DNA from: Mediterranea sp. (in: CFB group bacteria)
Lineage (GTDB): Bacteria; Bacteroidota; Bacteroidia; Bacteroidales; Bacteroidaceae
DNA: 46,735 bases
Direction of reading: 5' to 3'
Assembly (NCBI GenBank): GCA_031261785.1
Contig: JAISIZ010000016.1
Span: 1-46,735 of the forward strand
The notes beneath the pieces were generated by a model that worked only from the letters and a program-made list of their open reading frames with translations, ran no database searches and had not been told where the DNA came from. The position numbers and the translations under genes were made by a program. Positions 17,047 to 24,966 of this stretch are shown piece after piece (positions within the stretch are counted from its first letter, which is position 1; each line of letters opens with the position of its first letter).

Positions 17047-17490
17047 ATGAAGACAGGAACCGTAGGAATAGCGTGCGACCACGCCGGCTACGAGCTGAAA
17101 GAGTTCGTCATCACCTGGCTCGAGGCCAAGGGATACCCCTATAAGGACTTCGGCACCCATTCCACCGCCAGCGTGGACTATCCGGACTTCGCCCATCCAC
17201 TCGCCCTGGCGGTGGAGGCGGGCGAGTGCTACCCCGGCATCGCCATCTGCGGCACGGGCAACGGCATCGGCATGACGCTCAACAAGCACCAGGGCATCCG
17301 GGCCGGCCTTTGCTGGGCACCCGAGATAGCCCGCTTGGTCCGCCAGCACAACGATGCCAACATCCTCGTTCTCCCCGGGCGCTTCGTCAGCCTCGACGAG
17401 GCGGGAAAGATTCTCACCGAGTTTTTCGGTGCCGACTTCGACGGAGGGCGTCACCAGGCCCGCATCGACAAGATGAAGGTTGAGGAATAG
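17047..17490 (+). CDS. rpiB: Ribose-5-phosphate isomerase B
   Basis: A 147-residue RpiB/LacA/LacB enzyme that interconverts ribulose 5-phosphate and ribose 5-phosphate. GIACDHAGYELKEFV at the N-terminus and ICGTGNGIGMTLNKHQGIRA with the catalytic cysteine are diagnostic, followed by GRFVSLDEAGKIL. It is co-transcribed with tkt and closes the pentose segment of the locus. A strong terminator follows. Confidence 0.96.
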   Translation: MKTGTVGIACDHAGYELKEFVITWLEAKGYPYKDFGTHSTASVDYPDFAHPLALAVEAGECYPGIAICGTGNGIGMTLNKHQGIRAGLCWAPEIARLVRQHNDANILVLPGRFVSLDEAGKILTEFFGADFDGGRHQARIDKMKVEE

Positions 17491-17513
17491 TAATCCGGCA
17501 TTGCTCAATCTAT

Positions 17514-17573
17514 AAATAGGTATAGGCATTGGATCGCACGCGATGCGATCTGAATCCTATACCTATTTTTTTT
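17514..17573 (+). terminator. Rho-independent terminator after rpiB
   Basis: The 13-bp stem AAATAGGTATAGG (17514-17526) pairs perfectly with 17556-17568 and runs into eight T. A nested hairpin GATCGCA-CGCGA-TGCGATC sits in the loop. It ends the arabinose/tkt transcript. Confidence 0.93.
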
Positions 17574-17629
17574 GTACGGCTTATCTCCTTCGGGCAAGCG
17601 CCAGCTGATAAAGTCGTCACTTTGTGCCA

Positions 17630-18011
17630 ATGCAGAAAGAAGGAGAGTTCTGACACTATCCATGTCGTCGTGGACGAATCTTTGCTGATCCGCAGAGATC
17701 TCACGCGCCGCATGGAGGTTTCGCAAACCCGACAAATTCCAATCGCGGATTCGCGAGGAGCGAGAAGCCCGGGCCTTTGTAATCAAGTTTCGGGAATGGA
17801 GAAAAAAGCCCGAGCTTTTGTAATCAGATTTCGGGAATGGAGAAAAAAGCCCGGGCTTTTGTAATCAGATTTCGGGAATGGAGAAAAAAGCCCGGGCTTC
17901 TCGTCTCATGCGGATTTGCGTGAAGCTTTCGCGTCTCCGAGATAGGTCCCCTCGCATGACGCTTCTTCGAAGGGTGAGAAAAAAAAAGGTGGCGCATTGG
18001 CGAAGTCAGGA
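17630..18011 (+). repeat. 380-bp dispersed repeat, copy 1, with internal 41-bp tandem units
   Basis: About 382 bases closely similar to the reverse complement of 45676-46055. The centre holds three 41-bp units starting at 17779, 17820 and 17861, each of the form GTAATCAGATTTCGGGAATG then GAGAAAAAAGCCCGGGCTTT; AAGCCCGGGCTT is a palindrome. The flanks hold GCTGATCCGC, TCACGCGCCGCATGGAGGTT and GCGCATTGGCGAAGTCAGG. Open frames across it are short and not convincing as genes. No gene is seen between 17491 and 18085. Confidence 0.92.
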
Positions 18012-18047
18012 AAAAGCGGTTCGTTCTGTTTGAACGAACCGCTTTTT
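18011..18047. terminator. Symmetric terminator hairpin
   Basis: AAAAAGCGGTTCGTTC (18011-18026) pairs perfectly over 16 bp with 18032-18047 around a 5-base loop, and has A and T runs on both sides, so it could work in both directions. It begins where repeat copy 1 ends. Confidence 0.85.
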
Positions 18048-18060
18048 ATTTTTATCTTTG
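18029..18060 (+). promoter_or_regulatory. Promoter of the DUF6377 regulator gene
   Basis: TTTG (18029-18032) and TATCTTTG (18053-18060) are separated by 20 bases, a canonical Bacteroides -33/-7 pair, 25 bases before the ATG at 18086. The -33 element is in the loop of the preceding terminator hairpin. Confidence 0.85.
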
Positions 18061-18085
18061 CCCAAATCAACCAGGATACGATATA

Positions 18086-19816
18086 ATGAAGCCTCATAAC
18101 CTTTTTGCCAATGGCGTGAATTTTGTGGCCTGGACGCTGGCGCTCTTCCTCCTGACGGGCGTCGGCACACCCCTTCGTGCGTCCGACGAATTGCGGAGAC
18201 TGACAGACTCGCTGCACCAGACCATCGATCAAAAAGCCTCCTTCGCCGCACAGAAGGAAGAACGTATAGCACGGATAAGACATCTGCTGGGGGCTGATCT
18301 CACCTTCGCCCAAGAATACAAGATCAACTCCCGCCTTTGCGATGAATACCGCAAGTTCGAGGTCGACTCGGCCATCCACTACGCCAGCAAGAATCTCTGG
18401 ATAGCCCGCCAGCTGGGCGACGACTACCGCCGGTGCGAATCCTCGCTGCAACTCAGCATGCTCTACTCCATGTGCAGCCGCTACCGCGACGCCGAGACGA
18501 TATTGAAGACGCTCTCGCCCAAAGAACTACCACCCGATCTGTTGGTCGAATACTACCGTGCATACTCCAGCTTCTGGGAATACTACGCCATATCCTTGTC
18601 GGACAATAACTACGAACCGCAAAGAGTGGCCTACGAAGATTCCATGCTCTGCCGCATGGACCGCCAATCTTTCAGGTACAAGCTCTCACGCTCTTACTAC
18701 TACACCAACAGTGCCCCCCAAAAAGCCCAAGAACTCCTCCAGGACTTGCTGGAGACCGAAGAAGTTGGAACACCCAATTACGCCATGATCACCCACTCGT
18801 ATGCCATGTTGTGCCGAAATCTGGGCCAACGGGAGGAAGCCAAGAAGTTCCTGATGCGCTCGGCCATCGCCGACATCCGCAACGCTACCCGCGAGACGGC
18901 CTCCCTTCAGCAACTTGCCTTGATGGAGTACGAGGACGGCAACCTGGCCGACGCTTTCGAATTCACGCAGTCGGTCATCGACGACGTCGTCTCCTCGGGC
19001 ATACACTTCCGGGCCATGGAGAACTACCGTTTCTACTCCATCATCAACTCCGCCTACCAAGAGGCTCAGCAACGCTCGCGCGCCAATCTCAAGATTTCCC
19101 TTGTCGCCATCAGCACCACTTCCGTACTTTTGGTGCTGTTGGTCGTCTTCGTCTATATACAGATGAAGAAAAACGTACGGATAAAGCGGGCGCTGGCGCA
19201 AAGCAACGAGGAGCTGCGCCAGCTCAACGAGCGACTGAACCTCGCCAATAGCCAACTCAATGCCGCCAACAGTCGGCTTAACGAAACCAATAGGCAACTC
19301 AACGAGACCAATAACGTGAAGGAGCACTACATCGCCGAGTTTTTCGATATCTGCTTCAGTTATATCCATAAGATGGAGAAGTTCCAAAACATGCTCTACA
19401 AGACGGCCATCAACAAATACTACGACGAACTGATCAAGAAATTGAAGTCACCTGCCCTCATCGACGAAGAGCTACATACGCTATACGATCGCTTCGACAA
19501 GGTCTTCATTGACTTATACCCCACGTTCGTGGCCGACTTCAACGCTTTGCTGAGGGAGGACGAGCGAATTATGCCACGTCCCGACGCTTTGCTGAACAAG
19601 GAACTGCGTATCTATGCCCTGCTCAGGCTGGGCATCAACGACAGCTCGAAGATCGCCAATTTCCTCCGTTGCTCCACAAGTACGGTGTACAATTATCGTA
19701 CAAAGATTCGTAACAAGGCCATTGGCGACAGAGATCTTTTCGAAGATGAAGTGATGAAAATCAGCTCGAGCGCTCTCCAAACCATCTACATTTTTGGAGG
19801 GAGTAAGAGCGACTAA
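18086..19816 (+). CDS. DUF6377-type membrane-bound TPR regulator
   Basis: 576 residues. An N-terminal hydrophobic signal (VAWTLALFLLTGVGTPLRA) is followed by a periplasmic helical-repeat region of about 300 residues with TPR-like helices, one membrane helix near 333-354 (VAISTTSVLLVLLVVFVYIQ), a heptad coiled coil rich in LNE/LNAAN repeats (about 372-408), and a cytoplasmic domain that ends in a helix-turn-helix (LGINDSSKIANFLRCSTSTV then YNYRTKIRNKA). The layout suggests a regulator that senses a periplasmic signal and binds DNA directly. It stands immediately upstream of the Gfo/Idh-DUF1080 cluster and is its likely activator, as with the regulator at the head of the B. thetaiotaomicron BT2156-BT2160 locus (from memory). 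Confidence 0.82.
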   Translation: MKPHNLFANGVNFVAWTLALFLLTGVGTPLRASDELRRLTDSLHQTIDQKASFAAQKEERIARIRHLLGADLTFAQEYKINSRLCDEYRKFEVDSAIHYASKNLWIARQLGDDYRRCESSLQLSMLYSMCSRYRDAETILKTLSPKELPPDLLVEYYRAYSSFWEYYAISLSDNNYEPQRVAYEDSMLCRMDRQSFRYKLSRSYYYTNSAPQKAQELLQDLLETEEVGTPNYAMITHSYAMLCRNLGQREEAKKFLMRSAIADIRNATRETASLQQLALMEYEDGNLADAFEFTQSVIDDVVSSGIHFRAMENYRFYSIINSAYQEAQQRSRANLKISLVAISTTSVLLVLLVVFVYIQMKKNVRIKRALAQSNEELRQLNERLNLANSQLNAANSRLNETNRQLNETNNVKEHYIAEFFDICFSYIHKMEKFQNMLYKTAINKYYDELIKKLKSPALIDEELHTLYDRFDKVFIDLYPTFVADFNALLREDERIMPRPDALLNKELRIYALLRLGINDSSKIANFLRCSTSTVYNYRTKIRNKAIGDRDLFEDEVMKISSSALQTIYIFGGSKSD

Positions 19817-19896
19817 GTATCTGTTTACTAATCTATAAATCATTTTGAGCATCTACATAAACCAATCCAAGTTTACAAACGCCTCATTTATTTGCT

Positions 19897-19904
19897 TAGC
19901 TTTG
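19897..19904 (+). promoter_or_regulatory. -7 box for the Gfo/Idh-DUF1080 operon
   Basis: TAGCTTTG matches TAnnTTTG and lies 38 bases before the ATG at 19943. TTTA (19872-19875), 21 bases upstream, is a weak -33 match, consistent with a promoter that needs an activator. The site separates regulation of the operon from the regulator gene. Confidence 0.65.
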
Positions 19905-19942
19905 TGCTTCAAGTTTAATTCTAATAGAAAGGTGGTATTTTA

Positions 19943-21061
19943 ATGAAAACGCATCCCTTTGTACAAACTAAAATAAAGGTAGCGATCATCGGTTTCGGCA
20001 GAATGGGTAAATTCTACTGGGAAGCGATGCGTAAAAGCGGGCAGTGGGACATCGCTTACATCTGTGATGTCGATCCCGAGGCGCGGCTCTTGGCACGGCA
20101 GATGTCGCCCGAATCACGTGTGGTGGACAACAACCGGCCTATATTCGAGGACGAGAGCGTACAGGTGGTCGGTCTCTTCTCCTTGGCCAATTTCCGTCTG
20201 GAGCACATCGAGAGAGCCATTCGCTCTGGAAAGCATATCATCGCCGAGAAACCCATCGCCGATACCATGGAGCGCGAATGGCGAGCCGTGGAGCTGGCGG
20301 AGCGCTCCGACCGCATCTCTACCGTCAATCTCTACCTGCGTAACTCTTGGTACCACAACCAAATCAAAACGTATATCCGCCAGGGCGAGATCGGTGAGCT
20401 GGCTATCCTCCGCGTTTGCCACATGACGCCCGGACTTGTCCCCGGGGAGGGACACGAAGCCGAAGGCCCCGCCTTTCACGACTGCGGGATGCATTACGTC
20501 GACATCGCGCGCTGGTATGCCGAGAGCGAGTACAAGACATGGCACGCGCAAGGCATGCGTATGTGGAATTATAAGGACCCCTGGTGGGTGCAGTGCCACG
20601 GCACGTTCCAGAACGGAGTCGTCTTCGACATTACCCAAGGCTTCGTCTATGGACAGCTCTCCAAGACACAGACGCACAACTCCTACATAGATATAATAGG
20701 TACGAAAGGCATCGTACGCATGACGCACGACTTCAAGACCGCCGTCGTCGACCTGCACGGTGTCAGCCAGACGCTGAACGTCGAGAAGCCGTTCGGTGGC
20801 AAGAACATCGACACCCTCTGCCGCCTCTTCGCCCACTCCGTCGAGACCGGAAGGCGCCACCCACAGCTTCCCACCTTCCGCGATTCGGCCATCGCCTCAC
20901 AATACGCCTGGGATTTCTTCGACAATTCGCTTACGCACGACCTGCCCGCCATTGGCAACCTCGACACTCTCGAGCAAATACGCGAGCGCCGGCGGACCAT
21001 GCAGAACGGCTACGGCCTGTTGCATCACAACAAAATCGAACCACATATCATTCATCCTTAA
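19943..21061 (+). CDS. Gfo/Idh/MocA family oxidoreductase (cytoplasmic type)
   Basis: A 372-residue NAD(P)-dependent sugar dehydrogenase. The Rossmann fold opens with VAIIGFGRMGKFYWEAM, the family motif GKHIIAEKPIADTM carries the EKP lysine, and the C-terminal domain has FHDCGMHYVDIARW with the catalytic histidine region. No signal peptide is apparent. It is the first of four genes for a putative 3-keto-glycoside route; such enzymes oxidise the C3 hydroxyl of a glycoside or reduce the 3-keto product. The exact substrate is not readable from sequence. Confidence 0.88.
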   Translation: MKTHPFVQTKIKVAIIGFGRMGKFYWEAMRKSGQWDIAYICDVDPEARLLARQMSPESRVVDNNRPIFEDESVQVVGLFSLANFRLEHIERAIRSGKHIIAEKPIADTMEREWRAVELAERSDRISTVNLYLRNSWYHNQIKTYIRQGEIGELAILRVCHMTPGLVPGEGHEAEGPAFHDCGMHYVDIARWYAESEYKTWHAQGMRMWNYKDPWWVQCHGTFQNGVVFDITQGFVYGQLSKTQTHNSYIDIIGTKGIVRMTHDFKTAVVDLHGVSQTLNVEKPFGGKNIDTLCRLFAHSVETGRRHPQLPTFRDSAIASQYAWDFFDNSLTHDLPAIGNLDTLEQIRERRRTMQNGYGLLHHNKIEPHIIHP

Positions 21062-21072
21062 TACCGAAAATT

Positions 21073-22560
21073 ATGTCAGACATTTCAAGACGAGATTTTC
21101 TAAAGACCGGGGCCGCCGCGCTGGCTGGCCTGACCATCGCCCCAAGCACCATCTTGGGGAAGAGCCACGGGCACGTGGCGCCCAGTGACAAACTGAACAT
21201 CGCCGCCGTAGGAATCGGTGGTATGGGACACTCCAACATCAACAACGTGAAGGGTACCGAGAACATTGTCGCCCTTTGCGACGTGGACTGGAAGTATGCC
21301 AAGGGCGTGTTCGACGAATTTCCCAAGGCCAAGAAGTATTGGGACTACCGCATGATGTACGACGAGATGGGCAAGTCGATCGACGCCGTTATCATCGCCA
21401 CCGCCGACCACACCCATGCCATCATCACCGCCGACGCCATGACGCTGGGCAAGCACGTCTTCTGCCAGAAGCCGCTCACCCACTCCGTCTACGAATCCCG
21501 CCTGCTCACCAGGCTGGCCGCCTCCACCGGCGTGGCCACGCAGATGGGCAACCAGGGAGCGTCCGACGAGGGCACCGACTTGGTTTGCGAATGGATATGG
21601 AACGGAGAGATTGGCGACGTCACCAAGGTAGAGTGCGCCACTGACCGTCCCATCTGGCCGCAAGGTCTCAACTCTCCCGAGAAAGCCGACAAGATACCCA
21701 GCACGCTGAACTGGGACCTCTTCACCGGCCCCGCCAAGCTGAATCCCTACAACGCCATCTACCATCCGTGGAACTGGCGCGGATGGTGGGACTACGGCAC
21801 GGGTGCCCTTGGCGACATGGCTTGCCACATCCTCCACCAGCCTTTCCGCGCGCTCAAGCTCGGCTACCCCACTAAGGTGGAAGGCTCGTCGACGCTTCTG
21901 CTCAACGCTTGCGCTCCGCAGGCGCAGCACGTCAAGCTGATATTCCCCGCCCGCGAGAACATGGCGAAGGTAGCCATGCCCGAGGTAGAGGTGCATTGGT
22001 ACGATGGAGGCCTGATGCCCGAACGCCCGAAAGGATTCCCCGAAGGCCAGCAACTCATGGGTCCCGGCGGCGGACTCACCATCTTCCACGGTACCAAGGA
22101 CACGCTCGTCTGCGGATGCTACGGACAGAAACCCTTCCTGCTCTCGGGTCGCGTGCCCAACGCGCCGAAGGTATGTCGCCGCGTGCCCAACGCCATGGGC
22201 GGCGGACATGAGATGGACTGGGTGCGCGCCTGCAAGGAGAGCCGCTCCAGCCGTGTGCCCACCAAGTCGGACTTCTCCGAAGCCGGACCGATGAATGAGA
22301 TGGTCGTGATGGGCGTACTCGCCATCCGCCTGAAGGCTCTGAACAAAACGTTGGAATGGGACGGCGCCAACATGCGCTTTACCAACATCGGCGATACGGA
22401 GACCATCCGCACCTGCATCAAGGATGGATTCAAGATCCACAACGGACACCCCACGTTCGACAAGACGTGGACCGACCCCGTCAACGCGCAGCAGTTTGCC
22501 GCCGAGCTGGTGAAGCACAACTACCGCGAGGGATGGAACTTGCCCGACATGCCGAGATAA
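21073..22560 (+). CDS. Tat-exported Gfo/Idh/MocA family oxidoreductase
   Basis: A 495-residue dehydrogenase with an N-terminal twin-arginine signal (SRRDFLKTGAAALAGLTI), which sends the folded, cofactor-loaded enzyme to the periplasm. The NAD-binding motif is IAAVGIGGMGHSN and the EKP-type motif reads GKHVFCQKPLTHSVYESR, with Gln in place of Glu as in many exported Bacteroidetes members. The frame is open back to 20584, but that upstream part overlaps the preceding gene and lacks a signal peptide, so ATG 21073 is chosen. In the inferred pathway it generates a 3-keto sugar in the periplasm. Confidence 0.92.
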   Translation: MSDISRRDFLKTGAAALAGLTIAPSTILGKSHGHVAPSDKLNIAAVGIGGMGHSNINNVKGTENIVALCDVDWKYAKGVFDEFPKAKKYWDYRMMYDEMGKSIDAVIIATADHTHAIITADAMTLGKHVFCQKPLTHSVYESRLLTRLAASTGVATQMGNQGASDEGTDLVCEWIWNGEIGDVTKVECATDRPIWPQGLNSPEKADKIPSTLNWDLFTGPAKLNPYNAIYHPWNWRGWWDYGTGALGDMACHILHQPFRALKLGYPTKVEGSSTLLLNACAPQAQHVKLIFPARENMAKVAMPEVEVHWYDGGLMPERPKGFPEGQQLMGPGGGLTIFHGTKDTLVCGCYGQKPFLLSGRVPNAPKVCRRVPNAMGGGHEMDWVRACKESRSSRVPTKSDFSEAGPMNEMVVMGVLAIRLKALNKTLEWDGANMRFTNIGDTETIRTCIKDGFKIHNGHPTFDKTWTDPVNAQQFAAELVKHNYREGWNLPDMPR

Positions 22561-22610
22561 GGCAGGCAGGGAACAAGCGAAAGCATGTCTAACTATATAA
22601 TAAACTAAGA

Positions 22611-23486
22611 ATGATGAAACATGGATTTTACACCGTAGTGTGTTGCCTTGCCGCCGGGATGCTCGCGTCGTGCGGTGGACAGAAGAAACAAGGCGCCCAG
22701 GCCGAAACGGCCGAGAGTAGCGTCACGGCACTGGCCTACGCCAAAGCCCCCAAGGGTGTCGAGGCAGACAGCCTGAAACTTCCCATCGACAAGGATGGGT
22801 ACATCACCATCTTCGACGGAAAGACGTTCGACGGATGGCGCGGATACGGCAAGGACAAGGTGCCCTCGAAGTGGGTCATCGAGGACGGCTGCATCAAGTT
22901 TAACGGTTCGGGCGCCGGTGAGGCGCAGAATAGCGACGGAGGCGACCTCATCTTCGCCCATAAGTTCAAGAACTTCGAGCTGGAGCTGGAGTGGAAGATT
23001 TCCAAGGGCGGTAACTCGGGCATACTCTACCTCGCGCAAGAGATTACCTCCACCGACAAGGACGGCAAAGAGGTATGGGAGCCGATCTACATCTCCGCAC
23101 CCGAGTATCAGGTGCTCGACAATGAAAACCATCCCGACGCCAAACTTGGCAAGGACGGCAACCGCATGTCGGCATCCCTGTATGACATGATTCCCGCCAA
23201 GCCGCAGAACGCCAAGCCTTTCGGCGAATGGAACAAGGCCAAGATCATGATCTACCAAGGCACCGTGGTGCACGGACAGAATGACGAGAACGTCGTGGAG
23301 TACCACCTCTGGACCAAGCAATGGACGGATATGCTCCAAGCCAGCAAGTTCAGCGAGGAGAAGTGGCCCCTGGCCTTCCAGCTGCTCAACAACTGCGGCG
23401 GTGACAACCACGAGGGCTTCATCGGCTTGCAAGACCATGGCAACGACGTGTGGTTCCGCAACATCCGGGTGAAAATTCTGGATTGA
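22611..23486 (+). CDS. DUF1080 lipoprotein, 3-keto-disaccharide hydrolase/lyase family
   Basis: 291 residues. A lipoprotein signal with lipobox AGMLASC anchors it to a membrane facing the periplasm. The DUF1080 concanavalin-like domain (PF06439) follows: GYITIFDGKTFDGWRGYG, NFELELEWKISKGGNSGILY, APEYQVLDNENH, GDNHEGFIGLQDHGNDVWFR and NIRVKIL. Members cleave glycosidic bonds of 3-keto-glycosides by hydrolysis or beta-elimination rather than as classical glycosidases. The context, two dehydrogenase genes before and a TIM-barrel gene after, fits that chemistry. ATG 22611 or the adjacent ATG 22614 may be used. Confidence 0.9.
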   Translation: MMKHGFYTVVCCLAAGMLASCGGQKKQGAQAETAESSVTALAYAKAPKGVEADSLKLPIDKDGYITIFDGKTFDGWRGYGKDKVPSKWVIEDGCIKFNGSGAGEAQNSDGGDLIFAHKFKNFELELEWKISKGGNSGILYLAQEITSTDKDGKEVWEPIYISAPEYQVLDNENHPDAKLGKDGNRMSASLYDMIPAKPQNAKPFGEWNKAKIMIYQGTVVHGQNDENVVEYHLWTKQWTDMLQASKFSEEKWPLAFQLLNNCGGDNHEGFIGLQDHGNDVWFRNIRVKILD

Positions 23487-23491
23487 CGGCC

Positions 23492-24403
23492 ATGAAAACG
23501 TACGTGTACCTATGCGCGTTCGCGCTCTTCGCGTCGGTCATACCTACTACCATGACAGCCAAGAACGAAGAGAAAACAAAAAAGGAGGTCGCCGTGCAGC
23601 TTTACTCCGTGCGCGACCTCCTGAGTAAGGTCGACAACTCCAACGGGAAGTGCGACCCCGCCTACATCGCCATCCTGAAGGATTTGGCTGAGATGGGCTA
23701 TACCAGCGTGGAAGCTGCCAACTACCAGGACGGCAAATTCTACGGACGTACGCCCAAGCAGTTCAAGGCCGACGTGGAATCTGTCGGCATGACCGTGCTC
23801 TCGTCGCACTGTAGCCGCACCCTCTCCGAGGAGGAGCTGGCTACGGGCGATTATTCCAAGTCGCTCCAATGGTGGGACAAGTGTATCGCCGACCACAAGG
23901 CGGCGGGCATGCGCTACCTCGTCATGCCTTGGATGAACGTCCCCAAGACGCTCAAGGACTTGGCCACTTACTGCGCCTACTACGACGAGATCGGGCGGCG
24001 TTGCAAGGAGCAAGGGATCCTCTTCGGTTACCACAACCACAACCATGAGTTCCAGAAAGTAGAGGGGCAGGTGATGTACGACTATATGTTGGAGCACACC
24101 AATCCCGCCTACGTCTTCTTCCAGATGGATGTGTATTGGGTCGTGCGCGGGGCGGCAAGCCCCGTGGACTACTTCGACAAGTATCCCGGCCGTTTCAAGA
24201 TGCTCCACATCAAGGACAACCGCGAGATTGGACAGAGCGGCATGGTGGGCTTCGACGCCATCTTCCGCGATGCCGACCGTGCGGGTACGCGTCATATCGT
24301 GGCGGAGATTGAGCACTACAGCAAGCCTGTGCTCGAGAGCGTGAAGGAGAGCCTCGACTACTTGCTCGACGCGCCTTTCGTGAAAGCGTCGTACGCCAAG
24401 TGA
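23492..24403 (+). CDS. Exported sugar phosphate isomerase/epimerase-like TIM-barrel protein
   Basis: About 303 residues with an N-terminal signal (KTYVYLCAFALFASVIPTTM). The AP-endonuclease-2/xylose-isomerase-like TIM barrel (PF01261) shows VQLYSVRDLL, GYTSVEAANY, GYHNHNHEF (metal-binding histidines), FFQMDVYWVVRG and HIKDN. Despite the family name the export signal argues for an unphosphorylated periplasmic sugar. In the related B. thetaiotaomicron cluster a homologue hydrates or isomerises the enone made from 3-keto sugars (from memory). ATG 23492, five bases after the DUF1080 stop, is chosen over the upstream in-frame ATG 23450 because the signal begins there. Confidence 0.86.
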   Translation: MKTYVYLCAFALFASVIPTTMTAKNEEKTKKEVAVQLYSVRDLLSKVDNSNGKCDPAYIAILKDLAEMGYTSVEAANYQDGKFYGRTPKQFKADVESVGMTVLSSHCSRTLSEEELATGDYSKSLQWWDKCIADHKAAGMRYLVMPWMNVPKTLKDLATYCAYYDEIGRRCKEQGILFGYHNHNHEFQKVEGQVMYDYMLEHTNPAYVFFQMDVYWVVRGAASPVDYFDKYPGRFKMLHIKDNREIGQSGMVGFDAIFRDADRAGTRHIVAEIEHYSKPVLESVKESLDYLLDAPFVKASYAK

Positions 24404-24431
24404 AGGCCTGTCGGCGCCGAGTGACGGCATA

Positions 24432-24475
24432 AAAAAAAGTCTGCCATGCGATGAGCATGAGCAGACTTTTTCTTT
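24432..24475. terminator. Bidirectional terminator between convergent genes
   Basis: AAAAAGTCTGC (24435-24445) pairs with GCAGACTTTTT (24462-24472). The inner CATGC/GCATG pair extends the stem past a bulged A. A and T runs lie on both sides, so it serves both the plus-strand operon and the minus-strand lipoprotein gene. Confidence 0.88.
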
Positions 24476-24511
24476 TCGTTTTTTCCCGAGCTGTCTTCCA
24501 GCTCCATTCGC

Positions 24512-24730
24512 TTACTGGGCGGTTGCTACAGAGTCAACCGTCTGGGCTGCGCTGTCAACAGCGGCAGTGGCAGCGGCGGCGGCGTCCTCGGCGGCTTGCT
24601 TAACGGCGGCGATAGAATCGGCCAGACGGATAGAATCCTGCTGAGCTTTTTCCTTAGCGGCTTGGTTACCACCGCAAGAAGCGAACGATACGGCCACGAT
24701 AGCAGCGGCCATCAATACTAATTTTTTCAT
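24512..24730 (-). CDS. Small alanine-rich lipoprotein
   Basis: 72 residues. The signal KKLVLMAAAIVAVSFASCGG ends in lipobox SFASC. The mature part is a charged, then alanine-rich helix with the repeated pattern DSIRLADSIAAVKQAAEDAA, and is likely a short amphipathic coil on the membrane. The open frame extends 11 codons upstream, but ATG 24730 is preceded by AAAAGAAGA and starts the lipoprotein signal. Similar tiny lipoproteins are common in Bacteroidales and have no known function. Confidence 0.85.
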   Translation of the reverse strand: MKKLVLMAAAIVAVSFASCGGNQAAKEKAQQDSIRLADSIAAVKQAAEDAAAAATAAVDSAAQTVDSVATAQ

Positions 24731-24782
24731 TCTTCTTTTGCTTTTTAAACGTGATACAATCAAATGCTTTATTAAAACGCCG

Positions 24783-24790
24783 CGAAGTTA
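24783..24790 (-). promoter_or_regulatory. -7 box for the small lipoprotein gene
   Basis: On the minus strand TAACTTCG resembles TAnnTTTG (T to C at one position, as in other promoters here). It lies 53 bases before the ATG at 24730. No clear -33 element is seen. Confidence 0.5.
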
Positions 24791-24902
24791 TGGACTTTTC
24801 AAATAGGTTGTATCCTAAAAGCCTAACTTTTTTTATCTCTTTTTGATAAATAGCGGGCGTCTCACTTCGCACGGTCACCTCTATAAACGGTAAGCCGCAT
24901 AA

Positions 24903-24934
24903 ATTGTTCATTTGGCAGATAATGCGTACCTTCG
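24903..24934 (+). promoter_or_regulatory. Promoter of mtaB
   Basis: ATTG (24903-24906) and TACCTTCG (24927-24934) are 20 bases apart, a near-consensus -33/-7 pair 33 bases before the chosen ATG at 24967. It supports that start over the upstream in-frame ATG at 24904, which lies in the -33 element. Confidence 0.65.
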
Positions 24935-24966
24935 CGGCCAACAAGCGTGATCACCGTTTTTTCAAT

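Noticed and set aside
15091..17529. Minus-strand open frame of 812 codons opposite tkt and rpiB
   Set aside because: Same shadow effect; the sense strand encodes complete transketolase and RpiB.
17529..17864. Protein-coding gene in repeat copy 1 (and its counterpart at 45818-46012)
   Set aside because: The two translations resemble each other only because the DNA does; the frames start in unrelated flanks, run through the 41-bp tandem units and have no start context.
20584..21072. N-terminal extension of the second Gfo/Idh protein
   Set aside because: It overlaps the first Gfo/Idh gene in another frame and would bury the twin-arginine signal at an internal position.
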